Of a DNA stretch of 48,381 bases, positions 15,754 through 25,198 are shown in pieces. Below the pieces are notes generated by a model, which was not told where the DNA came from, did no database searches, and was given only the letters and a program-made list of their open reading frames with translations. Numbering within the stretch: position 1 is the stretch's first letter; every line of letters starts with the position of its first letter. Origin of the DNA: Candidatus Poseidonia sp. (GTDB lineage: Archaea; Thermoplasmatota; Poseidoniia; Poseidoniales; Poseidoniaceae). The position numbers and the translations under genes are program-made. The stretch spans positions 1-48,381 of the forward strand of contig JAURDA010000009.1 in assembly GCA_030828165.1 (NCBI GenBank), written 5' to 3'.

Positions 15754-16662
15754 ATGCAAGCCTTCTTGAACACCCTGTGGCTGGAAGGCTCGATGAAGAA
15801 GGCCTTGGCCCAAAACCCCAACCTTCTTCGAACGCTCATCGGCTTATCGCTAACGCTCATTTTCATGCTTTCCTACGCCGTTTACGGGGCGACGGTATCA
15901 CCTTCGGTTTACATCTACGAAACATCGTCAACGGTGGACGAATACAGCCGTGTTGAAGCCTCGGAGAACGCCGTACGGCTCTACGACGAGGAGGCGAACA
16001 CCACAACATGGGCATGGCAGGTGAGCGCAAACGGGGCCAATTTGACTTGGGTGAACGTGACGGCTACCGAAGTTTCCGCCGGATCCGTCCTTCGAGTCAC
16101 GAACGGCGGGAAACTCTACAGCCATGAGTTGCTTGGTACAGCGTACGATCTCAGCAACCCGCATGAGGACGAATTCTCATGTGCTGAACAGTGCGCTTAC
16201 GAAGCCGTTCATGAACGAACAAGCGAAGAAGGAGGCGAGATGGTGTTCCATGCCCTCACCTCGGTCGACCCTGCTCGAAGGTCGAACGGAAGCGTTTTTG
16301 CTCAGGATTTAGCAGAGGCTGAACAAAAATCCAGGGACATGATCGCCTACACCCATAGCCCCTCCCTCATCCGGATCGAGCTCGTCGAACAAGGGAACCG
16401 AACGACCCAACCGGGCATGACGGCCGAGACCGTAAACGAGGCGTTCGCCTCCGTCGAAGTGTTCTCCGTCGATGCTGCCACCGAGTTCTTGTGGGCCTTG
16501 GCGGCGGTTGTGGGATGTTTCTCAATGGTTCTCATCCCGTCTTTTACAGTCTACTTTGCGGCTAGAGCAAAAGAGAAGCGGGACGAAGCAAAACTGGCCC
16601 TCTCCAACGCTGATGTCGATGAGGAAGTATCGCAGGCAAACACGATTGGCAATACCTCGTAG
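15754..16662 (+). CDS. Hypothetical membrane protein with two membrane segments
   Basis: 302 residues, not recognised. One hydrophobic segment lies near the N-terminus (about 24-46), followed by about 190 extracellular residues with several NxT/NxS sites and a CAEQC motif, then a second segment (about 243-265) and a charged cytoplasmic tail. This is the layout of a two-helix protein with a large outside domain. An in-frame ATG at 15793 would drop 13 residues and still keep both helices. It is followed by the large secreted protein at 16743, which has its own promoter. Confidence 0.75.
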   Translation: MQAFLNTLWLEGSMKKALAQNPNLLRTLIGLSLTLIFMLSYAVYGATVSPSVYIYETSSTVDEYSRVEASENAVRLYDEEANTTTWAWQVSANGANLTWVNVTATEVSAGSVLRVTNGGKLYSHELLGTAYDLSNPHEDEFSCAEQCAYEAVHERTSEEGGEMVFHALTSVDPARRSNGSVFAQDLAEAEQKSRDMIAYTHSPSLIRIELVEQGNRTTQPGMTAETVNEAFASVEVFSVDAATEFLWALAAVVGCFSMVLIPSFTVYFAARAKEKRDEAKLALSNADVDEEVSQANTIGNTS

Positions 16663-16706
16663 CGGGATTCACCGGACCTCAGGAGCATGTTCTGCCTGCA
16701 TTGCTC

Positions 16707-16714
16707 ATAAATAC
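16707..16714 (+). promoter_or_regulatory. TATA box ahead of the 1177-residue secreted protein
   Basis: ATAAATAC lies about 32 nt before the ATG at 16743, in an AT-rich patch within a GC-richer gap. Transcription would begin a few bases before the start codon, giving a nearly leaderless message. Confidence 0.5.
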
Positions 16715-16742
16715 ATAGAGGGGCCATGCAGAACCGAGCGAG

Positions 16743-19700
16743 ATGAGGTGGAGAACGGCCTTCGGAATTTTATTCCTTCTTCTTGGCATGTCGGCAAGCC
16801 CTGCTCAAACCCTCCTTATTGACAACTCCACGCCGCATTTTAGCCCGACGAACCCCACTGGAGTCGATGTTTTGGTAACGGACATCGCGGTGGCGTACAC
16901 AAGCAGTTCCGATGCGGCAAAATACAAGATGTTCTCCTCAAATCATCCCATTTTTGGGTTTAACCGACCTGCAAACCTCTTTGTTATTGACGGGATGGTC
17001 AACGTGTCTTCAACCCTCACGGTGACCGTGGAAAATATCGGCACGGCCCAGTCGGGTGTAATCGATGTCAATGTCCTGTTGTTGCATAACGAATACACCT
17101 ACTTTGAATTCGTTAACGAAAGCGCTCAAATGTCAACCATAGGAGGTGGTGACTCCAACACCGTGACCGTAGCGATCACGCCGACGTATGCAGGGAACCA
17201 CACGCTGCTCGTGAGAGCCACCTCAACCGTCTCAGACGATGTTCCCTCAAACGATGTTTTCAACGGCCATTTCACCGTAGGCTCGGATTATTTCAACTGC
17301 GATTCAACAAGCGCATGGACCCTTGCCGGGGGCTGGACACTCAGTTCGGATACGTCAATTTCACAAGGGCGAAGTTGTCATGCGGGAAACGGACAAAGTT
17401 CGACCTACAGCAACAACATGGTGGCGAGCATGACCACACCGGTGATGGACCTCTCCGATGCGATTGCCAATCCGACAAGAACCAACGGTCTTTCCTTTTT
17501 CTACACCGGAAGTTCCGCTGCCAACGACGAACTGACCATGTACGGCCGCTCACCGTTTGGAGCTTGGACCGAGATCGGTGCCTTGTCAGGTACGGTTGAC
17601 CAAGTTTTCACCGATGGAGCGAACTGGCAAACATTCAGTTTCAACAACAAAGGAGCGTCCTCGCCCTTAATGCCGGTGTCGGGGGACTTGTTTCACAGCA
17701 CGTCGCAATTCAAATACGAATTTACTTCAGACGCTACCGGCACGGATATTGGTTTTTACATCGACGATATCGTGATGGTTTACGACCAAAAAGTGCGGCC
17801 CAACGAGTTCAATGTATCGGCCCAAGGCGTCTCCACGTCGGGCTCATTACCTGGAGAATGGGGAAGCATCACCATGCAAATCATCAACACGGGAAACATC
17901 ACGGAAACCTACATTCCGACCCTTGCCGGCCTGCCATCGGGTTGGAGCGCATATTACACTCGACCCTCCGGTACGAGCTTTGACCCGATGAGCGGATTGG
18001 TCGTCAGCCCCGGAGCACCTCAGGAGTTCAACATCATGATTCAACCCGACATCAACGCAACCATCGGTTTGAAGCAAATGTCCGTTAGCGTGACCTCCCA
18101 GTCGTATGCCTCGGTGACCACGACGCTTCCTGTCCAATTTTTGGTCAAAGCCGACCGAATTCCGGTCATCACTCCCCCGGCTGTTCGGCCTTCGTGTCCT
18201 CCGTCGTACACGTGCACCTTTGAGGTCAACATCACCAACGAAGGTGCAGCCACCGACGTGTTTGACATCGTCATCGACACCAACAACATCCCGAGCACAT
18301 GGACCGTGGCCTTGGCATGGACGCAACCTTCCTCCGTCCAAATACGTCCGGGGGAGATCGTGACGACGTTGTTTACTATGGCCATACCGCAAGGCGTGGC
18401 TCCCGACACCGTCAGTTCGTTTGACATGCGTGTTCAAGCACAGAACGACACCACACGGTTCGACATGGAATCGATTGAAGTTTCAGCTTCGATGACCAGC
18501 GTTGCCGCTGTGGACATGGTCGAATCGCTCAAAACGAACAGAATGATGGTTGACGCAGGAGACGAGATTACGATTCAATATCGGATATGGAACAACGCCA
18601 CTCGACAAGACATCTTTTCCATGCGGGTTGAGGTCGAGGAAGCCGGCATGTGGGTCGTTGAACAGCCAACACGTCCGAATGCTGTTCTCAACGCTGGAAG
18701 CACCACCATGTTTGATGTCGTCGTACGCGTTCCTTCGACGGCCCAAGCCAACGACAGAGGGCCAAAACTCACCCCCGTCATCGAGTCGCAACGCAGCAAC
18801 ATGGTGATAGAAGGGGACGAATTCGATGGCCTACGGGTCACAACGAGTCACGATTTGACCTTGGAATTGATTGAGCAGCCAACCAAACTCAACCCCGGCA
18901 TTCCAACAGAAGTTCAACTCCGGATTGAGAACCAAGGCAACGGCCCAGCAACGGCCTTCATCATGCCCCGTGATCTCCCAGCAACATGGTCATGGTGGCT
19001 CAGTGTGGAAGGTGTAAATCAGAGCGAGCCGTTGGAATTGTCCGTTTCGTATGATTTGGACCATGTGCGCGACGTATCGATTTGGCTCATGCTTCCGATG
19101 ACCGAATCCGCTGGAGAATTGCACACCGTTTCCATCATCGCCACCTTGGATGGTGAAGCCGTTGATACCGCCCCAGAGAACAATCTGGTTGAATTCGTGG
19201 CACCAACCGGTGCCGTTCGCGTTCCAACTCTCGATCTTGGGAACCAATCCTCTTCGGCGATTGCAGGAGGGGTTGTTTATGCAGAGGCTCACCTAACGAA
19301 CACGGGGAACGCCCTCGAGGATCGACTCTCGGTAACGGCGAGCGTGACCAGCTCCCCTCCCGTGTCGGGACTTGTTGTGTTTTTCACGATTGATGGCGGA
19401 GACCGTGTCGTTGGTTCATCAAACGAATTGAACATTCCACCCGGTGCAACAAACCGCTTACGTCTCGAAATCCTCGTACCTGAAGACGCTCCGCTCAACA
19501 CGCGCTTCGTCTTGAGATTCGATGTCGAAGGTGCCGTTGATGAAGCGGGTTTACCCCTCCCAATGATTGGAGAGGCGATGGTCATGCTTGACCAACGCAG
19601 GAGTATGGAGGCAAGCGTCGTGCTGGCGAACCAGGAAACGGTGCCTCATGGCACAGCGGCTCGAATTTGGGTGAATCATACGTCAACCTCCACCTTCACG

Positions 19701-20276
19701 GAGTCGTTTGTTCTCAAAGCGGCGCATGAAGAAGGATGGCAGGTGACCTGCGACAAACGATTGGTGAATTCCACCGGGACGGACTATGACCTGGCTCCGG
19801 GCCACGTAACACCGCAAGCCAAGCAACACCTGTGTGAAATTCTGCGCCTTGATGGGACCTTGGATGGAAACGTTGCGTTCTCCATCTCGTCCCATGATGG
19901 AATCCTCCAACACGGTGAATCAATCGCGATTTCCTTTGAGGCTCCCCCCGAACCCGAGGGATTTTCCAGCAATGTTCTCGTCTCCGGAGGCGTTGGTTTG
20001 GGCGTTCTTGTTCTCTTATCGGCTCTTCTGCTGGGCCGTCGTGGGCGGGATGAGGTGGACAAAACCTTCGATATCGTCTCCGAAAGCAGTGTCTCCGGCC
20101 CACCCGTCAGTCAACCGGCCGCAGATGAACCTGAACAACGGGTCGAGGCGATATCCGTTGAATCACAAACGATTCCAAACCAGGGTCCGCCTTTGCCGGA
20201 AACGGGGCTGCCCGAGGGATGGACCATGGAGCAATGGGGTTACTACGGTCAACAATACCTTGATGGAACGTTGTAA
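16743..20276 (+). CDS. Large secreted, membrane-anchored multi-domain surface protein
   Basis: 1177 residues. An N-terminal signal peptide (RWRTAFGILFLLLGMSASPAQ) is followed by a CARDB-like beta domain (about 40-175), a jelly-roll segment that ends FYIDDIVMVYD (about 183-350, resembling the MAM/immune-inhibitor domain), then several Ig-like repeats of NEW3/CARDB type with 'N.G....' turns. A membrane segment (about 1076-1098) and a cytoplasmic tail follow. The tail ends in LPEGWTMEQWGYYGQQYLDG, a compact amphipathic motif. Likely a cell-surface protein; the ligand is unknown. The 57-residue membrane gene follows 12 nt after the stop. Confidence 0.88.
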   Translation: MRWRTAFGILFLLLGMSASPAQTLLIDNSTPHFSPTNPTGVDVLVTDIAVAYTSSSDAAKYKMFSSNHPIFGFNRPANLFVIDGMVNVSSTLTVTVENIGTAQSGVIDVNVLLLHNEYTYFEFVNESAQMSTIGGGDSNTVTVAITPTYAGNHTLLVRATSTVSDDVPSNDVFNGHFTVGSDYFNCDSTSAWTLAGGWTLSSDTSISQGRSCHAGNGQSSTYSNNMVASMTTPVMDLSDAIANPTRTNGLSFFYTGSSAANDELTMYGRSPFGAWTEIGALSGTVDQVFTDGANWQTFSFNNKGASSPLMPVSGDLFHSTSQFKYEFTSDATGTDIGFYIDDIVMVYDQKVRPNEFNVSAQGVSTSGSLPGEWGSITMQIINTGNITETYIPTLAGLPSGWSAYYTRPSGTSFDPMSGLVVSPGAPQEFNIMIQPDINATIGLKQMSVSVTSQSYASVTTTLPVQFLVKADRIPVITPPAVRPSCPPSYTCTFEVNITNEGAATDVFDIVIDTNNIPSTWTVALAWTQPSSVQIRPGEIVTTLFTMAIPQGVAPDTVSSFDMRVQAQNDTTRFDMESIEVSASMTSVAAVDMVESLKTNRMMVDAGDEITIQYRIWNNATRQDIFSMRVEVEEAGMWVVEQPTRPNAVLNAGSTTMFDVVVRVPSTAQANDRGPKLTPVIESQRSNMVIEGDEFDGLRVTTSHDLTLELIEQPTKLNPGIPTEVQLRIENQGNGPATAFIMPRDLPATWSWWLSVEGVNQSEPLELSVSYDLDHVRDVSIWLMLPMTESAGELHTVSIIATLDGEAVDTAPENNLVEFVAPTGAVRVPTLDLGNQSSSAIAGGVVYAEAHLTNTGNALEDRLSVTASVTSSPPVSGLVVFFTIDGGDRVVGSSNELNIPPGATNRLRLEILVPEDAPLNTRFVLRFDVEGAVDEAGLPLPMIGEAMVMLDQRRSMEASVVLANQETVPHGTAARIWVNHTSTSTFTESFVLKAAHEEGWQVTCDKRLVNSTGTDYDLAPGHVTPQAKQHLCEILRLDGTLDGNVAFSISSHDGILQHGESIAISFEAPPEPEGFSSNVLVSGGVGLGVLVLLSALLLGRRGRDEVDKTFDIVSESSVSGPPVSQPAADEPEQRVEAISVESQTIPNQGPPLPETGLPEGWTMEQWGYYGQQYLDGTL

Positions 20277-20288
20277 TCACCACGAAGC

Positions 20289-20462
20289 GTGGCGACGTAT
20301 CCCGGTGTATGGTACGGGCTTTGGTTTGTTGTTGCGGCCGCAGGCGTTGTAACATGGTATCTGCGCCACTTTACTGAGCGGGTCCAAGCAACCCGAGTGA
20401 CGGCTCTCATCGGCACCGCATCGATGCTCACCCTCCTGCTTTGGACATGGACGGACTTTTGA
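20289..20462 (+). CDS. 57-residue two-helix membrane protein
   Basis: A short frame starting with GTG encodes (M)ATYPGVWYGLWFVVAAG..., with one hydrophobic helix at residues 7-22, a basic turn (RHFTERVQATR) and a second helix at 37-52, ending WTWTDF. It lies exactly between the large surface protein (12 nt before) and the PqqD-like gene (10 nt after); the GGAGAGGG that serves the next gene follows its stop. Both the packing and the regular membrane pattern argue that it is real. No strong ribosome-binding site precedes the GTG. Function unknown. Confidence 0.65.
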   Translation: MATYPGVWYGLWFVVAAAGVVTWYLRHFTERVQATRVTALIGTASMLTLLLWTWTDF

Positions 20463-20472
20463 GGAGAGGGAA

Positions 20473-20979
20473 ATGACCGAGATATCTGGATTGGAAGACC
20501 ACGTTCTTTCCATGAAATTCCCTTGCCGGACACCGGTGTGGTGGGCGCGGCATGGCGAGGTGGCGAAGGACCCCGGCTTACCCGGGGTGACCGGGAGGAA
20601 GATTGCGTTGAGAATTCCCAAAACTTTTGGACGAATTGAAGGATTTTTTGCCAAGTTGTTACGGGCGCCAAAAGAAGTCCGCCGACCCCTCGATACGATG
20701 AACAGCATGGTTTGGGAACTCGCTGATGGCTCGCGAACCTTTGCTGAAGTGTGCACCGTACTCGACGTTCTTTTCGCAGAAGACATCGCCCCTGTCTTGC
20801 ATAGGACGGCTGCAGCAATCTCCGTTTTCCAACAACAGAACCTAATGCTGATGCTCGATGAACCGCTCAACCGGCGATGGTTGGTTGGGCCAGGTTGCGT
20901 CCCGGAGCATCAAACGCTCGCTGAAGCAGATTCCGCCCTCAACCTCGATGCGGAGCCTGTCGCAGGAGATGCCCCCTAG
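20473..20979 (+). CDS. PqqD-like peptide-binding domain protein
   Basis: 168 residues. The central part (about 74-128) shows the PqqD/RRE pattern: LDTMNSMVWELADGSRTFAEVCTVL followed by two helices. Such domains hold precursor peptides for radical-SAM or other maturation enzymes, but many archaeal copies stand alone. The N-terminal 70 residues (RIPKTFGRIEGFFAKLLRAPKEVRR) are a basic, partly amphipathic extension typical of copies that bind membranes or partners. No radical-SAM gene or small Cys-rich peptide gene is next to it. A clear GGAGAGGG precedes the ATG. Confidence 0.7.
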   Translation: MTEISGLEDHVLSMKFPCRTPVWWARHGEVAKDPGLPGVTGRKIALRIPKTFGRIEGFFAKLLRAPKEVRRPLDTMNSMVWELADGSRTFAEVCTVLDVLFAEDIAPVLHRTAAAISVFQQQNLMLMLDEPLNRRWLVGPGCVPEHQTLAEADSALNLDAEPVAGDAP

Positions 20980-20988
20980 ACAAGGCGT

Positions 20989-21747
20989 TCATCCCTGCTG
21001 GTCCGGCTCCCAAACCAAGCGGAATCCAAGACCGTCGCTTTGTTTGCTTCGTTTCGCAGGTTGCCGTGCCGTGTTTCGGGTCGAGTCGCTTTCCGTGAAC
21101 CAGGAACCACCCCGAACGACGAACCGATCCGTTGAGTTGGAAGGCAGTGGGCGTTGTGTGCGTGAGAGAGACAATCGACGTTCCCAGCCGTCTGCACACC
21201 ACTCGTTAACGAGCCCGTTCATGTCAAACAGTCCCCACGGGTTGGCCGCTTTCAGACCAACCTCTCGGGTTGAGCCTCCAGAATTACCCGCATGCCAAGC
21301 ATTGCCGTCCAAATCCACATCTCGGTCACCAAACCACCACCGGGAGTTAGTGCCTGCCTTTGCGGCGTACTCCCATTCCGCCTCACTGGGCAAACGCCAG
21401 TGACCGATGAGACCAAGGTAACTGGTCGCTTCGTCTCGTGCGTTTAATCTCTCGAGGAAAACGGTGATGTCATCCAAATTTATCGATTCAACCGGCCTCA
21501 AGCCCGCACTCCATCCCTCTTGAAATTTTGACGGGTTAAACGCCATGAGATCGGTCCACTGCGCTTGGGTCACAAGATGCTGCCCAATGAAAAACGGCTC
21601 TGATACGGTCACGGATTGACTGGGCGTCTCCGATTTCGGTGCGCCCCCTCCATCGTTTCCAAACACAAATGTCCCCGGTTCAATGAGCCTGTAGGTTGCC
21701 CCCCATCCGTCGGTAAACGAAGGGCTTTGGTTGGCGTTGTCGATCAT
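20989..21747 (-). CDS. FGE-sulfatase-fold protein (SUMF1/EgtB-like), lacking the FGE cysteines
   Basis: 252 residues of the formylglycine-generating-enzyme fold: PGTFVFGND, FFIGQHLVTQAQWTDLM, PVESINLDDITVFLERLNAR, HWRLPSEAEWEYAAKAG, GLFDMNGLVNEWCADGW and VVRGGSWF...GLGFRLV are all present. The Cys pair that true FGEs use near the C-terminus is missing; the region reads TRNTARQPAKRSKQSDGLGFR. It is therefore more like the many non-FGE members, whose roles vary. The frame runs on to 21906, but this overlaps the FMN reductase; the ATG at 21747 lies 2 nt after that gene's stop, so the two form an operon. Confidence 0.85.
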   Translation of the reverse strand: MIDNANQSPSFTDGWGATYRLIEPGTFVFGNDGGGAPKSETPSQSVTVSEPFFIGQHLVTQAQWTDLMAFNPSKFQEGWSAGLRPVESINLDDITVFLERLNARDEATSYLGLIGHWRLPSEAEWEYAAKAGTNSRWWFGDRDVDLDGNAWHAGNSGGSTREVGLKAANPWGLFDMNGLVNEWCADGWERRLSLSRTQRPLPSNSTDRFVVRGGSWFTESDSTRNTARQPAKRSKQSDGLGFRLVWEPDQQG

Positions 21748-21749
21748 GG

Positions 21750-22298
21750 TCACGCTCGCAACTTCATTGATGCATCCAAGACCGAATCCACCAAGGCCGA
21801 CAAACGTTCGTTCAACGAATCGTCGACCAAACGGCCTTCTTCGTCGAAGGCATCCTTCACGTGGCCGACGGCCAGTTGCTCTGGCACCGGCCAGCCGTGC
21901 AACCAACGAAGCGAAATGCGCATGTGATTGAGGGTGTTAGCGTTGGTGACGCCGCCCAGCGTGGACATCAATCCAAACACCTTGCCGCCCACATGTTTGT
22001 CGTACATCCAATCCATGGTGTTCTTCATCACACCCGACATCGTCCCGTGGTATTCGGGTGACGAAAGAAGGAAGGCATCGCAACTTGTCAACAGTTCCTG
22101 GAAGGCTTTGACGTTTGGGTGCGACCAGCATCCTTCCTCGCCAACCAAGGGCAGGGGGTTTTCTGCAAGGTCCCAAAAGTGAATTTCTGCACCTTGCTCT
22201 TCCGCCAACTCCAATGCAGCATTCACCAACATACCGGATTTGGAGGTTGCGCGGTATTCTCCTGCAAGTCCGAGAATTTTCAATGGCTTTTCTCCCAT
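21750..22298 (-). CDS. NAD(P)H-dependent FMN reductase family protein
   Basis: 182-residue flavodoxin-fold protein. The N-terminal phosphate loop is LGLAGEYRATSKSGML, and the flavin-binding LLSSPEYHGTMSGVMKNTMDWM is diagnostic of this family (ArsH/AzoR-like/FMN_red). It could reduce FMN, quinones or chromate-like acceptors with NAD(P)H. It starts at 22298, divergent from the TPR gene, and is followed by the FGE-fold protein, probably on the same transcript. Confidence 0.88.
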   Translation of the reverse strand: MGEKPLKILGLAGEYRATSKSGMLVNAALELAEEQGAEIHFWDLAENPLPLVGEEGCWSHPNVKAFQELLTSCDAFLLSSPEYHGTMSGVMKNTMDWMYDKHVGGKVFGLMSTLGGVTNANTLNHMRISLRWLHGWPVPEQLAVGHVKDAFDEEGRLVDDSLNERLSALVDSVLDASMKLRA

Positions 22299-22402
22299 GT
22301 TTCACCGACGGGGCCCTCCCCCTTGAATGTAGGCGTTGTCCGTTTGTGCACAAAGAAGCAAGGCTTATTCATGAACTCGGTTTGGTTGACGACGGTGATA
22401 GC

Positions 22403-24760
22403 GTGAGTAATGAGTCAAACACCGATTCGGGCGTGACACCCACCGAGGATATTGACGATATCGCCTTGGCCTCGGTTGACGATGCCCTCACGGCTGTGGA
22501 GAACGAGCCCGCAAGTGAACCAAAGGAAGAGCCGAAGCGGAACCCATCGAACGTCATTCCTGAACTGGACGATGTTGAGGACCCCGAAGAGATGGTAGAA
22601 GTCCTGCTTACCGTTGGTGAGGAGAGAAGTCGGAGAAACGACATAAAAGGCGCCTTGGCGGCCTTCAACAAAGCCATCGCTTTGAACCCCGCCAGCGACA
22701 TGGCGTGGTTCAATCGGGGCGTTCTCTTGGAGGCCCAGCAAGATGCACGTGGTGCCCGACAATCCTTCCAAATTTGTTTGGATTTGAACGAAAACCATGC
22801 TCCAGCAACGGCCAACATGGCCATTCTCCTCGAACGAATCGGGGACCTCGAGGGCGCTTACGACATGGCCGACCGTGCACTGGGATTCTACCCCGGACAT
22901 CCAGCCCTCATTGAACTTCAATCTCGCTGCAAAGACAGCGGCATTTCGGTCCCGATGGAAACCATGCAACCTTCCGTTCAAGTCACGCAAGAGGTGGACA
23001 TGAAAATCGTTGAAGATGTGGCTCAAAAAGCCGGTATTGAAGACCCCGAAGTGCTCCTCCAAGAGGCCGTTCATCACGATCATGACGAAGATGAAACGTT
23101 GACGGAGGAGGAGTTGGAGAGCGCAGCAGAAGTGGTTGTTGCACAACAAGCCATCCAAGCAGAAACGGAACAGAATCAGCCAGAACCTGAAATCCAAGAT
23201 GTTCCGGAACAAAGCCCCGCCGGGCCAGAACCAGCCATTGATCTTGACGATAAGGTCGCAACCGCTACCGATCTCCTCAAAAACGGTGAGCCGAAAAAAG
23301 CCCTCCAACTGCTCAAACCTCATCTAAAAACCGAAGCAGCTGAACATGCAGGCGCATGGCGTATCGCAGGAGGCGCCATGGCTCGATTGGACTTGGACAA
23401 CCACGCCATTGCCGCCATGACCCATGCCCAAAACCTCGAACCGTCTCACGCTCGAGGCTGGTTTAATTTGGGTTCCATTCACCAACGATCGGGACAACTT
23501 AACGAGGCATACAGCGCCTACCAACACGCCATCAAGGCAGATCCGGCGTACGTGAAAGCCGCAGAAAAAATGGTTCAGATGACCGAAGAAAACGGCCAGA
23601 TAGAGCGGTATTTGGAATCCGCACGGGCCCTGCTCAACATGGATGCAAACCATGACGTAAAAACCGCCTTTGTCGCTATGTTGTTGAAGCTCGCCCAAGG
23701 CGAAAACGAGGTTTTGGAACAAACCACCGGACTTCCACCGACGTTGCCCGCAGGCCCCGAAATGGCGGCAGAAGCCCTGACCTACATGGGCGAAGGAAAC
23801 TCGCCCGAACGAGCAGCGGCCTTGTCGCTCTCCCACCAACACAGCGACGCGGTCTTGATGTGGAAATCGCTTATTCAGGAGGACCAATCCAACGGCGTTT
23901 CATGGACCGGCTTGGCCCGCGCCTTGGAGCAAGCAGGTGACCTCGAAACGGCAGCGAAATGTCATGCAACAGCCGCTGCGCTCTCGGGCGAAGGGGCTGA
24001 GTCAGCATCCCTTCTTGACAACTCCCAACCGGCTGAAACCCTTCCTTCCCAACCTGCCGATAGCCTTCCGGCTCAATCGGACATTCAACCTCACAGCGAT
24101 GACCTTACCAGTTTGGCACCAACCGCGGCAAGCGACCTCTCAACCTCGGTGTTGCAACCCGAAGATGCGGTCCCCGTTCAAGCGGTTCAACAGGCCCCTC
24201 CCGCAGAGATCTTGCTGACGCCAGTCGAGGTAGCCCCACGGAATGAGGAGTCCGCGAACCCGGTGGTTGACCTCGCCAAAGCAGCCTTGGATGCCGCACA
24301 AGCGGTGGCGGTAAACACACCGCAAAACACGGGTTCTCGAGCCATCGCTAACCAAGACGTGGCTTGGTTCAATCAGGGAATCCAATTGATCGAAGACAAA
24401 AAGTATCGGGAAGCCCTCTCATGTTTCGATAAAGCGCTGCCTGCATTTGCAGGCGACGATGAAATGATCATCCGTATCCTCAACAATCGAGGGAACGCCT
24501 TCTATTTGCTTGAGGAGTATCCAAAGTGCGTTGAATCCTACCATCAAGCCATGTTGATTCGCCCGACTGAAGTCCGAGGTGACACCCTTTACAACATGGG
24601 AACCGCGTATTCCATGATGCAGCGGTACAAAGACGCCATCAAATGTTTCGAACAGGCCATTCCACGAGGACTGGCTGACGACGCTGTCAGGAGTGCAAAA
24701 GACCAAATCCGACGGTGCAACATTCTTCAGAAGGCTTTGGACAAGAAGAAAAAGAAATGA
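22403..24760 (+). CDS. Large TPR-repeat protein
   Basis: 785 residues if started at the GTG at 22403, which follows GGTGA by 4 nt. Three TPR blocks are visible: about 60-175 (AAFNKAIALNPASDMAWFNRG, FYPGHPAL), about 290-400 (QNLEPSHARGWFNLGSIHQR, AIKADPAYVKA) and about 650-775 (AWFNQGIQLIEDKKYREAL, NMGTAYSMMQRYKDAI). They are joined by long acidic, Pro/Glu/Ala-rich linkers, and the protein ends in a Lys-rich tail. No membrane segment. It probably serves as a cytoplasmic scaffold; the partner is unknown. An open frame reaches back to 22115, but this overlaps the FMN reductase on the other strand. Confidence 0.88.
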   Translation: MSNESNTDSGVTPTEDIDDIALASVDDALTAVENEPASEPKEEPKRNPSNVIPELDDVEDPEEMVEVLLTVGEERSRRNDIKGALAAFNKAIALNPASDMAWFNRGVLLEAQQDARGARQSFQICLDLNENHAPATANMAILLERIGDLEGAYDMADRALGFYPGHPALIELQSRCKDSGISVPMETMQPSVQVTQEVDMKIVEDVAQKAGIEDPEVLLQEAVHHDHDEDETLTEEELESAAEVVVAQQAIQAETEQNQPEPEIQDVPEQSPAGPEPAIDLDDKVATATDLLKNGEPKKALQLLKPHLKTEAAEHAGAWRIAGGAMARLDLDNHAIAAMTHAQNLEPSHARGWFNLGSIHQRSGQLNEAYSAYQHAIKADPAYVKAAEKMVQMTEENGQIERYLESARALLNMDANHDVKTAFVAMLLKLAQGENEVLEQTTGLPPTLPAGPEMAAEALTYMGEGNSPERAAALSLSHQHSDAVLMWKSLIQEDQSNGVSWTGLARALEQAGDLETAAKCHATAAALSGEGAESASLLDNSQPAETLPSQPADSLPAQSDIQPHSDDLTSLAPTAASDLSTSVLQPEDAVPVQAVQQAPPAEILLTPVEVAPRNEESANPVVDLAKAALDAAQAVAVNTPQNTGSRAIANQDVAWFNQGIQLIEDKKYREALSCFDKALPAFAGDDEMIIRILNNRGNAFYLLEEYPKCVESYHQAMLIRPTEVRGDTLYNMGTAYSMMQRYKDAIKCFEQAIPRGLADDAVRSAKDQIRRCNILQKALDKKKKK

Positions 24761-24808
24761 CGCCGACTTATCGGTCAAGTTCAAGAACGGTGGCGGTGTG
24801 GAATTACC

Positions 24809-25189
24809 ATGGACTGTGGAACCTGTGAATCCGCCTCGCCCCTTCAAGTTCACGTACCGGACGAAGTTGAAGTTGATCTCACCATGACCGACAAGGCGAG
24901 AGATATGCTCACTGATGCCTTTGGAGATGACCGTTCCCACGCCCTTCTCGTGGGCGTGCTCAGCGGTGGATGCTCCGGCTACATGTATGACCTCCAAATC
25001 GTTGAGTCCACGGAAACACCCTGCCAGGAGCTCAACATCAACGGATTCCGTGTCCTTGTCCCTCGGGCATCCAGTCATCTCTTGAACGGGATTGAAATCG
25101 ATTATGTTGACCGGCTGATGGGTGGCGGTTTCAAAATCAACAATCCGAACGCCTCCTCCTCCTGTGGATGCGGCGAATCCTTTGCTTGA
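24809..25189 (+). CDS. Iron-sulphur cluster assembly protein, IscA/HesB family
   Basis: 126 residues. A-type carrier that holds and passes on iron-sulphur clusters. The three ligand cysteines are present: GGCSGYMY and the C-terminal CGCGESF pair. The N-terminus has an extra Cys pair (MDCGTC), unusual for the family. The core starts LTMTDKARDML. It lies 9 nt before a YgfZ/IBA57-type gene, the same functional pair that in eukaryotic mitochondria (ISCA-IBA57) builds 4Fe-4S clusters. Confidence 0.9.
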   Translation: MDCGTCESASPLQVHVPDEVEVDLTMTDKARDMLTDAFGDDRSHALLVGVLSGGCSGYMYDLQIVESTETPCQELNINGFRVLVPRASSHLLNGIEIDYVDRLMGGGFKINNPNASSSCGCGESFA

Positions 25190-25198
25190 GGAAGGCCA

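Noticed and set aside
20989-21747. True formylglycine-generating enzyme
   Set aside because: The catalytic Cys pair is missing and no sulfatase gene is in the window.
22415-23323. A 302-codon minus-strand frame opposite the TPR gene
   Set aside because: It has no recognisable pattern; the plus strand has clear TPR repeats.
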